A DNA stretch of 64,000 bases from assembly GCA_029207755.1 (NCBI GenBank), contig JARCOQ010000008.1, forward strand, positions 28,261,021 through 28,325,020, given 5' to 3'. The notes below the pieces were generated by a model. The model had not been told where the DNA came from. It searched no databases and saw only the letters and a list, made by a program, of their open reading frames with translations. Position 1 is the first letter of the stretch. Each line of letters opens with the position of its first letter. This document shows, one piece after another, positions 39,245 through 49,356 of this stretch. A program made the position numbers and the translations under genes. The stretch comes from Chamaea fasciata. Taxonomy: Eukaryota > Chordata > Aves > Passeriformes > Sylviidae.

Positions 39245-39819
39245 TGTTGTGGTTTAACCCCAGCCAGCAACTAAGTACCATGCAACCACTCGCTCACTCC
39301 CACCCTCCTCACTGGGATTGGGAGAACTGGGAAAAGGTAAAACCCACAGGCTGAGATAAGAACTATTAATTAATTGAAACAAAGTCAATTGTTACTGTTG
39401 TTGCTGTTGTCACAATAATAATAATAAGAAGAAAGAGGAATAAAGCCCAAGAAACACAGGTGCTGCACAATAAAATGCTTACTCCCCCCTACTCGATGCC
39501 CAGTCCATCCCCTAGCAGCAATTGGCTCCTCCTGGCCAACTGCCCCCAGTTAATCTTCTCAAGCATGATGTTCCAGGGTATGGGATATCCTTCTGGCTAG
39601 TTCAGGCCAGCTATCCTGGCCACCCTCCTAGCTTTTTGTGCATCTGCTCCCTGGCAGAGCATGGGAAACTGGAAAGTCCTTGACTTCGCATAAGCACTTG
39701 CTTAGCAAAAACTAAAACATCACTGTTTTATCAACATTATTTTTATACTGAATCCAAACCACAGCCCTGTACCAGTTATGAAGAAGAAAATTAACTCTAT
39801 TCCAACCAAAACCAGGACA
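39245..39819 (-). mobile_element. Solo LTR of an avian ERV-L-type endogenous retrovirus
   Basis: This is a 575 bp element bounded by TGT...ACA. Read on the minus strand it begins TGTCCTGGTTTTGG and ends GGGGTTAAACCACAACA, which I recognise as a widespread bird ERV-L LTR. An internal AATAATAAT-type run and a short AT-rich segment near the expected promoter position fit that family. The flanking 5 bp are gagaa (39240-39244) and gggaa (39820-39824), a target-site duplication differing at one base. No internal coding region or second LTR is adjacent, so this is a solo LTR left by LTR-LTR recombination. It is antisense to plus-strand numbering and in the same orientation as SEMA5B. Confidence 0.85.
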
Positions 39820-40440
39820 GGGAAAGTTGAAGAGAACTGAGTGAAGAATTACTGTCCCCTTTGGGGACTAATATTGCACTGCTTCAGTCATGCAACACAG
39901 CCTGGATGAGGCACTGGTGCCTCAGATATGCCCATGATGCTCTGGGAAGAGGTTCCTTGTGTAAATAAAATAAAATAAAATATACTATTTCAGTAGAGAA
40001 ATGCTTCCTAATGTCCATTCAGAACCTTCTCTGTCACAGTTTTGAACCATTCCAATGCATCCTATCACTGGATGCCAGGAAGAAGAGATCTGTGTTTCCC
40101 TCTCACTTCCCCTCCTCAGGGTGGAATTGTGCTGCAGTCCGGGTCCAGGTTTGCAAGAGGGTCTCACAACCGTCAAAGAGTAGATAATAAGAAAAATAAT
40201 TAACAGAACAGGGTCCTTTGGGTGATACGAAACAAGACACAGGATTATGCATATGACAACTAATGCTCCCTCCCTTCTGGCACTCCTGGAAGCCACGTGC
40301 TGGGCTGAGCCTCGGGCTAGGAGCCAGCAACACCTGTCAGCTCTTCCTATCTTTGCTCCTGGAGGCCTTAGATATACTTTTTACTTCCACACTACATGAC
40401 AAACACAGCTTATTTGTGCTTCACAACTCCCTAGGAGCTG

Positions 40441-40595
40441 GTTAGTATCATTCCCCCCCTTACACTAATGGACAAAATGAGCCAGAGAAAGGTTAAATGA
40501 CCTTCTCCAAAGCACACAGCAAGCCAGTGATGGAATCAAGATCAGACCCCAGAGTTCTTGGCTACCAAATCTCATGCTAGATTAATGCACAGTGC
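40441..40595. mobile_element. Ancient MIR/L3-like retroposon relic
   Basis: The stretch contains the succession agagaaaggttaaatgacct, tccaaagcacacagcaagcc, agtgatggaatcaag, accccagagttcttgg and a following catgctagattaatgca. This tracks the conserved core shared by MIR and L3 relics of amniotes (gaggttaagtgacttgccc, then aaggtcacacagc, then the aacccag block). It is heavily diverged and family assignment by eye is approximate. Confidence 0.6.
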
Positions 40596-42638
40596 CTCTA
40601 TGGAGGCCCAGCTGTGGCTGAACTTTTCAGATGGTTATGCACATTTCAGAACTAGCCAACCATGCTAAGAAACCCAGCTCCTGAAGGATGATTCTGGCCT
40701 TTGCTTTCAGGAGGAGTTAATTACATGTCTGGTCCAGAGTGTGATGTGACAATCCATTTGCAAATGTTACTCCAGTGGTTCATTTGAAGCGCCTGGCAAA
40801 CACTTGCTGGGGAAAAGGTGGAGGATCTCCCAGCTTACCCTACAAGCTGGATCCTTATTCTTCAGTAATTTTGCTTCTATTGAAGAAAAACTTGTCCAGT
40901 ACATCATTCTTCCTCAAAAATCAATAGATGTACAACAGAGAACCATACTAAATGGCAGACAGAAATATGATGCAGTTGCTGTATGAAGAATTACTTTTCC
41001 CAGTGCAACTTTTCTCGGTTTTGAATTCAGCCAGAGTTAGAGAAACAACCTCTTAGAAGAGGATCCTTATGCAGGCAGCATATCATTCGTATTAAACAGC
41101 TTCCAAATTAAGCCAGGGGCTCAGATACTGTTTCTGTGTTGCACTGAAGCCCAGTTAGTACTTCTCTGTATAAACGAGGATGAAATTCCTCTATGTTGCA
41201 TTCAGTGGAGATCTACCATCAGCTTTAATGGCACAGGGTGCATGGCACAGCTCTGTTCCTCTTGATGCTGTGTATTCAGGGCCAACTCTAGGAAGAGTCA
41301 AAAGAGGCAGACACAGCTGCAGAGCAGGCAAGACAACAGCAAAGCTGAGGAACACTTGGGCTATGCCAATATGCAGAAATCTAGACGGATGGATGCTGCT
41401 GGGGAAGGGAGAAGCAGAAAGGGGATTGGCCTTTCGATTGACAGCCTTGTCCCCGCTTCTGTCGGTTTGCAAGGGGGATAGCAAGCTGGCTCTGATGTCT
41501 CTGGCACTTCTCTTTCCCCAGGGCAGGTGAGGCAAAGCCTCACTGCAGAGTGACTCCAAATCCTTGGGGGTTATAGTATTTGCTACGCTCCTGAGACACT
41601 TCAAAGAATGGGGATTGGGATTTTTTTTGTAATATTGTTTGAATATATTTATCAAATGAGGGTCAGCTTCCTTTTTTGTTTTGTTTCGTTATATATTCTT
41701 CCATATTTTTCACTAGATGAGTTTCTTTAAAAAAAGAGAATGAAAAGATGGAAACTGAGCCAAATTTTCAAAATTCATGTGTGCGTCTGTTCTTATTTTC
41801 CTGGAAGAGTGATTCCCTCTTTCAGACCATCACATATTATCCCACATGCCACCTCAAGTCTTTTTTGACATCTGGCTGACAGCTCATCTCTTCCTCTCTC
41901 ATCCAGCTGCAGTCACAAAGCACTTAAATCACCTTGAGACACACAGAGACCTTTGCTCTCCTATTTGCCCATCACTTTCAGTAAGTCACAACATAAAATT
42001 CCTCTTCTTCTGATGCATTGATTATTGTTCAAATCTTCCCTGGCAGCCTTCCCACTTGCCTACTTAGTCTGATAAACGTCCTCATTTCTGTAGATGCATT
42101 CAACATGACTTGTATGTAAATACTGATAGACTTGGCTGGTGAGATTAAGTTATTGCCCAACAATCCCTTCTCTTTGCTGGGTTTTTATACCTTTGCAGTG
42201 GCACAGAAGAGTAGGCTTAGCACCTAAACATCTGGATATAAAGTGATATGTAAACCACTGTGGTGAGCCTTGCCATATAAAACTGACATATCGCTACCTT
42301 AACCAGAGCAAGAGAAAGTATTCTCAGTAATGCAGAGGAAAATTGCTCTGCAGCCCCATTCTGTGATGCTGTAAAACACATTATGTCCAAGTCTCCAAGG
42401 CTTTTGGCAAAGTATCCTGACCTTGTGTTTGCACCCATCCCACTCTCAGAAATAGAATCTTCAAACTTAATTATTCTCAGTGCGTTACTAAAGCAAGTGA
42501 GCCTCTCATGGGTGGCTGCTTTCATGATAGGGTATCACCAATTTTCATTTTATCTGGAATATGAGATATTTTTCTAGTGAGGCCTGCAATTTGCTGTGTA
42601 AAGATGCTTCCTATCAGTCTGTGCTGCATGAAGATTGC

Positions 42639-42679
42639 CTTTCACACAGCACTGGCTGTGCAGGCACTGGCTGTGAAAG
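42639..42679. repeat. Small inverted repeat containing a tandem repeat
   Basis: The outer arms ctttcaca and tgtgaaag are complementary. Between them the unit gcactggctgtg occurs twice at 15 bp spacing. Confidence 0.65.
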
Positions 42680-45140
42680 TGCTCAGCCCCACAACAATGC
42701 TGAGGTCACTTGCAGAGAGGTGGATGGTGTTGCCTCGCAGGCAATTTGAAGGATCAGCTGTTTTCCCTGCTGACAAAGATGACAGACCAGAGACTGCCAC
42801 TGCCTCACCCTCTTCTCCACATGCAACATTAATGTGCAAAACTACCCCTTTGCCCTCCTACAGCTGCAGCTTCTTCTGCACATTGATCCCTTCCAACAAC
42901 CTGACAGTGTAGCAGTATAATATTTTATTTGATTTATTTATTCTGAGTTAACTAAAATTCACATTCTTTGCTTGAAAAAATGCACAAATTTTAACTAAGA
43001 AAAAAAAATACACTTTTAACAAAATTTGGGCCAGGCTCTAAACCTCCCAGAATTCCATAATCATAAAAACTGTCCTTCATCTTTTCCACACCTTTTCCCC
43101 TCCACCCCAAGGGGTGTAAGGCAGGGACAGCATAGATTTAGGATATGCCAAATTCACATTGGTTGCAGACCAGCAGAGGAAAGCAAACCCTATAGGCAAA
43201 AAACAGACACCCCAGTGAGGCTTCATTGTCCACACTTTATACAAGGGCTGAGCTGACCTCACCTGGCAGAGTATCAGAGAGGAAAATCTCCCTTTGAACT
43301 ATCCCAGAGTCAACCAGAGAGATTAAAACCTGCACTTTAAATCACACTTTTGTTCCCTTTGTAAAGAAACTGTGCACCCCAGCTATGGATTTAACTAGCA
43401 GCAGTGTCTAATCACAGCCTTCTCACCTTTACCACATCCTTTACGTCACAGGTCAAGCAATGTCTTTAAAAAAAAAACCCACGTGATCCTTTGAAAGTTT
43501 CTGTTAATTTCAGAGACTGATCTGGGGTTTTTTTCCCCTCACATCACCTTGTTATCTGTCCCTCTCCAGTCTATGATACAAGGATGCAACTTTAATTAGA
43601 GCATTGTTTTGTCTGATAGGAAAAATCACAATAAGAAAGGAAGGCATTTGTTTCTCTCCATTTCTCTGCACTAGCACTTTCAGCTGCCCACCTATGATCT
43701 GGATATAATCAAAAACATTATCATGCTCTTTGCCTGCTCACGTCCTCATTAATACCTCAACTGGCAAGGTAATTTCTCAGCCCAATGTGACTTAGCAGGG
43801 GGTAAAGCTAGCATAAGACTGCAAAAATAGCGCAGAGCCACCAGAAATGGTTCAATCCATTTTTTCAGTAAAGTACTGAGAAAAATCCTGTAGTCAGATG
43901 CTAACAGGGACAAATGGCACACCACTCCTGGCTGTTTCAGGGCAAGCCTATGGACTGTATGACTGTTGGCTAAGCTCATGTGATTGTGCCCAATGTTAAC
44001 TTGTTTGCATGTTAGTCTCTCCGTGCTATACAAGACTTGACTTTTTCGGCCATGCTGAAGCCCCACTTCCCCAGTGTAAGTGCATGGGACTCACTGGCTT
44101 TCATGAACATTTTGCATCTTCTTTGAAGAAGCAAGGCTGAGAGCAAGTGATTAAAATACCACGTGTTTACAAGAGTAAAGGGCCCAAATTACACCTCTGC
44201 CATGGATTTTCTGAGCGCAGAGAAGAGCTTTGGCTATGTCCACATTAGTCAAGTGCAGACTGAGGTTGTACAGACCTTGACTGGTATCTTCAGAAAGTGC
44301 AGTCTCACTGCAGGAGGAGCTATGTTAGGTGCAGTACTGTAGTACTTTTCAGATATGCTATATATTCATGTCCCTCAACATCACAGCCTTTTCACAGGGC
44401 AGGGTGGCTCTTAATCCCTCTTGCCCTTGGATTCCCATCCATAGTGTGAAATTATTAGTGCTTTCTTGCCTCACTGAAGCCCTGTGAGAATAAATGTTGG
44501 TGAGAGGCCCTGATCATTTAGCAACAGAAAGTATTGGTGACAGATTTGATACTGTGTGGATCTGTGGAACTACTCTGACCCAACTGCTGCCACTGAATTT
44601 CCTGGTTTGCAAAATGCTTTTTTGCCTAGACAACATTATCTATGGAGACTTAAAGGTTTAGTGGCAGTCCAGATGTGACCAGGATTGAAGGTGCCCAAGG
44701 GTAAGAGTGATATTTTCTGACAAGCACAGATTCTGAGCGTTTTACTGCAGTGCTCTGGAGCTTTCTGCCAAACAGGCAGGAAAGAACCTATGTTCGGCCA
44801 CAAATCTGCACGTAACCTGGTGCCTGACAGACTAATCTATCATACACCAGGGACTTTCAATAAACTCAGGGTGCCAAACCTGCTGGTTGAGGGTCCTAGA
44901 ATATATTTACAATTTGCCATATTTCTGCAAGCTGCAACTTGAAGGAAGTCTTCTGGGACATCAGTCATTCTACTCAGCCTTCAGCTCCTAAGCACGCATG
45001 ATTCAGACTTTTTTTAATGCTTATACAGCCAGAAGCATAATAGTCAGAAAAGGGTGTGCCTAGGCTGCTGTGCTTCCCCTAAAACAACCCTTGAAAATTC
45101 ATACAGCACCTTCCCTGCTCCCCAAACTAACCACATTGAT

Positions 45141-45290
45141 GTTCCATCCCCGGAAGTGTTCAAGGCTTGGTTTAGTGGGGCCCTGAGAAACCTCATCTAG
45201 TGGGTGGCATATTTGTCCATGGTGGGAGGGTTGGAACTAGATGATCTTTAAGGTCCCTACCAACCCAAGCCTTTCTGTGATTCTATAATA
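45141..45290 (+). mobile_element. CR1 LINE 3'-end fragment
   Basis: The segment reads gaagtgttcaaggcttgg, then ggccctgagaaacct, then ctagtgggtggcat, then ggttggaactagatgatctt, and ends in the terminal ttctgtgattctata repeat. This is the canonical avian CR1 3' end in plus orientation. It is 5'-truncated, as is typical for CR1, and has no coding capacity. It lies in an intron in the orientation opposite to SEMA5B. Confidence 0.93.
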
Positions 45291-47319
45291 TCTCCTCTCT
45301 TGCACCTATCTGTTAGGCAGTAACAGGCACATTCAGATCAGTTCTAAATCAAGTAGGAAAATCACCTGTGTCAAGCATCAAGACTTGCATCACCAGCAGC
45401 TTAGTAGTTTTACATTTATTGCAAAGAAGTCTGGCAGTCCATAATGACATGCACTTTACTTGCCAGTCTGGAGTCCCCTGATGTAGCTTTTTCTCCCGCT
45501 TCTCCACCTCTGGGCTCTTGGTAACAGCCAGTTGTGACAAGGGCTCCTGAGCTGCCCTTCCCTGTGCAACAGCCACGGGAGATGGTCCTTTCCCATCTCC
45601 TGATGGAGCTGACAGCCCTCTTGGCAGGCAGAACCGTGAGGGTTTCTGGCCATGGCGTTTTCTGGCTGGTTCTCCTCACTGTGAATGCTGACCCTCGCAG
45701 CCAAGCCTCTCGCATCCGCAGCCCCATCAGGCTACCGCCCCAAGATCACACTCCTGTAGTTTCCTTCTGGGAAAAGTCAAATATTTCCCTTAGGACTTCC
45801 CAGACACTCTGTACAGTCATTTGTTTGGGTGCCATCCTCCTGCTGTCCAAGCTGTTTCCCTTCAGCTTGCTGTTGTGCCAGATTGTCACACGGTGTCTCA
45901 ACCACCCTCCTTTACACCTTTCATGTTGTCCTCGCCAGGGAGCTCTTGTGAAGCATGATTTTTGGCCTGCCTCCAAGCAGGGTCTTTCACGTCATCACTT
46001 CTTTACTGGCTCCTGTCTGTGCCCAGCCAGCAATGAGACAGTCTCAAGGAGTAAGGCTCCTTGAGGAGGTGGAATGTCACAGCTACACCATGTCCCTCCT
46101 CCACAAAACTCACACTCCCTGGGGCCTGGGCACCCTGCCTACAGCACAGGTGAGACAGCAGAGCACTGCTTCTCTAACTGACAGGTGAAATCACCGTGAC
46201 CATATTTTCAATTTTTTTTCTCACTAAAAATGAGGTCTAGATTATAGTTTTTCTTCCCATTAAAATAAGCTCAAATAGCGATCACTTGTGCTCAAGAGCT
46301 GAAAAAAGCAGCAAATATTTCAAAACAATTACTCATTCACGGAAGAAAAACAGTACATTAAAACACTAACACTATATCCAAAACAAAAACAAAACATGCG
46401 AACTGTGAGTCAAAATGAAGGTTATGAATTTTTGAAATGTGTGGTTTTATACTTAATGAAATGTGACTCATAATATGGGTAGTGTAGATTTACAATGTTC
46501 TAAACTATTCATATCCTTTCACACAAGCATTTGGATTTTACAAATGATGTGACAAGTAAATACGTTGCTTAGAAACCATGGTGGGCTTTTGAAACTAATT
46601 CTTTTGTTTCTGGGATTTTAACTTGGCAGGTGTTTGGTGCAGTGGAGTTATCAAACTCCTCTGGTTTACTCTCAGACAGCACCAGTCATTTAAGGAGGGC
46701 TCGTAGATAAGGGTAAAGCTTAAAAATCTGAGGCTCATGTTATTCCAGCTCCCTGTCTGCATGGCATGCTCTCAATACCTCTTACAGTTTCAGTCACGCT
46801 GTGTCCAATTCCTGAAACCAAAAACTCTTGTGAACCCCCTGGTTTTCTAGGAAGTATTTTCTATGAAGCTTTGAAACACAGGACGAACTAAGCCAAAGAA
46901 ATGCTGTGGTGAGGTCATGCTGCTTTTAAATAGAGACAGACAGAAGTAGTCTGAAATAATTTATAACACTATCATCTAAGAGAATGATGTTAACCAGGAA
47001 ATTGAGAAGTGGGAGTACTTATAAACGCCACCCTGATCCCAAACTCCTTCCACAACCCCAGAATAGCTGGCATTACTACTAATATGATCTACAGCAGCAC
47101 ATTTAAAGATGCTTAACATTTAAATTTAGGTTTCATAAATTACACCCTGCAGAGATGGATAGAGACAGCTCCTATCTCTTTGAGGTATTGTTTCATTTGC
47201 AAATTCAAGCAGATGGTGCACGAGCAACTAATGACTCAAAAAATCACCCCTAAAAATAGTCCAGAGCAAGGTGTGGTTTTATCAGGGAAGGAGGGAACAG
47301 AAAAGGCTTTACTTCCCCT

Positions 47320-47875
47320 TCCCGTTTCTGAGGCACAGCTCCAGGAGCTCAGCACGCCCGGAGCCGTGCAGCACCGAGGACCCCATCCGCACCCCACTGC
47401 CGAGAACCTCTCCCCGTCACCTCCCCCAGGGTGGAGCTAGATGAGGAAATGGGCTCAGCACTCGCCACTTTCTCCACACCAAGCATGTGTATCCAACCGA
47501 AAAAAAGAAACAAAAAACACCACCTCGGGAAATGACATCTTCATTAAATGTTCCCTGAGCTGCTCGGTACAGCTGTGCGGCACCGCTGAAACTTTCAGTC
47601 TCCCAGTCAGGTGGGAAGTGCTTCACGAAAACTAACTTTTCCAAGCAAATTCTATAAATACTTGTCACTGCTTCCTCACGAGGCGATACCCTGCAATACA
47701 GTGTAGCTGCACCGGGAAGCCAGCTTTGCTGTCACTCCCGTTTGTGATGATGTTGTACCCCTGTCTAACCACACTCGTACAAACTCTCGGGGAGGCAGAG
47801 AGTCCCTTCAGGACGTGCCGCGGGGTTTGAGGAGGGGTGAGGGACTGCGCGGGGGAAACCTGCCGCACAGTCTAA
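47320..47875. promoter_or_regulatory. Weak CpG-rich region in intron
   Basis: Loosely clustered CpGs (roughly two dozen by eye) occur over about 550 bp. The densest parts are near 47350-47420 (acgcccggagccgtgcagca) and 47800-47865 (gacgtgccgcggggtttgag, ctgcgcgggggaaa). It lies about 1.4 kb into the intron following the 49257 exon. It is below a typical island in density. It could be a regulatory element or a decayed retroposon; no family is recognised. Confidence 0.3.
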
Positions 47876-48365
47876 TTATGTAAACCACAAATTCCTCAGA
47901 GCACCGTGCCTGGCAGAAGGCACTGTTCACAGCCATCCCCAAAGCAATGCCGTTCTGAAGTAATAAATATTAATCATTCCTGGTTAAAGATCCCAGCGCA
48001 AGTGAAGCCGCAGCTTGAAAAGTAGAATGTTTCTGTATGAAAAGCAGGAGGGCCTCTGGCAATTTGAACAGCGACAGGAAGGTGTGTTATTTACTGCACA
48101 TACACAGGCAGAAAATGTATATTAAATCACAATTCAGTTGTTTCTGTGAAGCATAAAACTCTCCTTCTGCTGCATATCTTGCTCTTTTCTGTTCCTCATA
48201 CCGTGAGTTCTTCCACCTCTGCTCCTCATGTCCCTGTCCTCTACTGCTGAGTACACTGGGATGAAAACATTCTCCCTCCATTTTTGTTGATAGCAGAGAC
48301 TGATACCACAATGTTATCTGATTCTAAATGTTATACTTCAACTGAAATTTTACACCATGCTTAGC

Positions 48366-48498
48366 TGGGGTTTTTTGGTTTTGTTTGGTTTTTTTTTTTT
48401 TTGGTTTTTTTTTTTTGTGTGTGTGTGTGTTTTTGTTTTGTTTTTTGGGTTTTTTTGTTTGTTTTTGGTTTTTTGTGGGTTTTGGGGGGTTTTTTTGG
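48366..48498. repeat. 133 bp G/T-only tract
   Basis: No A or C occurs on the plus strand from 48366 to 48498. It mixes poly-T runs, a (GT)n core near 48417-48430 and G runs, including a six-G run at 48484-48489. On the SEMA5B sense strand it is A/C-only and CA-rich. Confidence 0.95.
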
Positions 48499-49256
48499 CT
48501 TGTCTAATCTGCTTATTATACAATAAAAAATAGTTGCTGTTGAGGCTCGTGATTCAACCACTTCTGACATATATTATTTCACTGAAGCATAGCTCTTTTC
48601 CCCATTACAAATGGAGCTCTAAATTTGTAAGACCTTGCCTGTGCTTATCTTATGTGTTTCCCCCCTCCTCTTGTGACATCCTAAATAAAAATAATGTTTA
48701 AAAATAAAGGAAAGTATATGATAATTATATACAATGGACCAGAAGAAAGAGTTGCACCAGAACACATTGGGTGAGGATCTGACCGCATCAGCCAGATGAG
48801 GCAAACAGGTTTTGAAGTGGATTCAATAGAGAAGAAAGCAACCATTCACATTGGTTCTATCACTTACACAAAGGTGTGTGGATGAACCTAGTTCTGAGAT
48901 AAAGTCTCACCATGGCAGATAAACCATAAAGTCAAATTCTGTGCTGGCAGAGGGATGATGCAGAATGATTTACTGTAGCTCTTCTCACATTCACAATACT
49001 GTGTGAGATGCCAGCAGTCTGCTTCATTAACCAGTCTTTTTGATTGCATCTTTCTTTTTCTTTTTTTTTTTAATTCTAGTAATTTTCTCTTCTTTGCAAT
49101 TACACTAGACATCTAAATCCCTCTACATAAATTATAGCTTTCTTCTCGAGGGGGAAACTGGCCACATGAGCTGGAAACACACTCTCCTCTGAAGCCAGAA
49201 CCTGAAGGGAAAGAGCTTGAGCAGCAACCCTAGACTATTAAAAAGATTATCTTTAC

Positions 49257-49356
49257 CTTGCTCCCACAATGAGCTGGTTCCTGTTGGCATCCAGTGCAAG
49301 CTGAGAAAAGTCATGCACACCCGGATAGGTGAAATTCGACACCCAGGGCTTCAGAT
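49257..49356 (-). CDS. SEMA5B: SEMA5B coding exon, 100 bp (start of sema domain)
   Basis: This 100 bp exon encodes the beginning of the sema beta-propeller. The reading starts with two nucleotides completing an Asp codon, then LKPWVSNFTYPG, then HDFSQLALD, then NQLIVGA, and ends with AG of a split Arg codon. The acceptor is ttttcattgcag after a pyrimidine-rich run, and the donor is gtaaagat. DFSQL.LD...NQLIVGARNYLFRL is the typical class 5 semaphorin opening, and N-F-T is a potential N-glycosylation sequon. Semaphorin-5B is a type I membrane guidance protein whose sema domain mediates receptor contacts. Other frames over this interval are open by chance and do not match the family. Confidence 0.95.

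Larger units (their letters stand above)
34277..49256 (-). other. SEMA5B: SEMA5B intron (about 15.0 kb)
   Basis: This intron contains a solo ERV-L-type LTR at 39245-39819, MIR/L3-like relics near 37910-38025 and 40441-40595, a hairpin with tandem repeat at 42639-42679, a CR1 3' fragment at 45141-45290, a locally GC-rich stretch with overlapping open frames at 45416-46064, a weak CpG-rich region at 47320-47875, and a 133 bp G/T-only tract at 48366-48498. I recognise no exons. Confidence 0.87.

Noticed and set aside
39245..39819. A complete endogenous retrovirus
   Set aside because: Only one LTR is present. No gag, pol or primer-binding segment lies on either side.
41191..41655. 154-codon minus-strand frame overlapping a 116-codon plus-strand frame
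   Set aside because: The frames overlap antisense to each other with no family resemblance and no plausible splice joins to SEMA5B. Chance is likelier.
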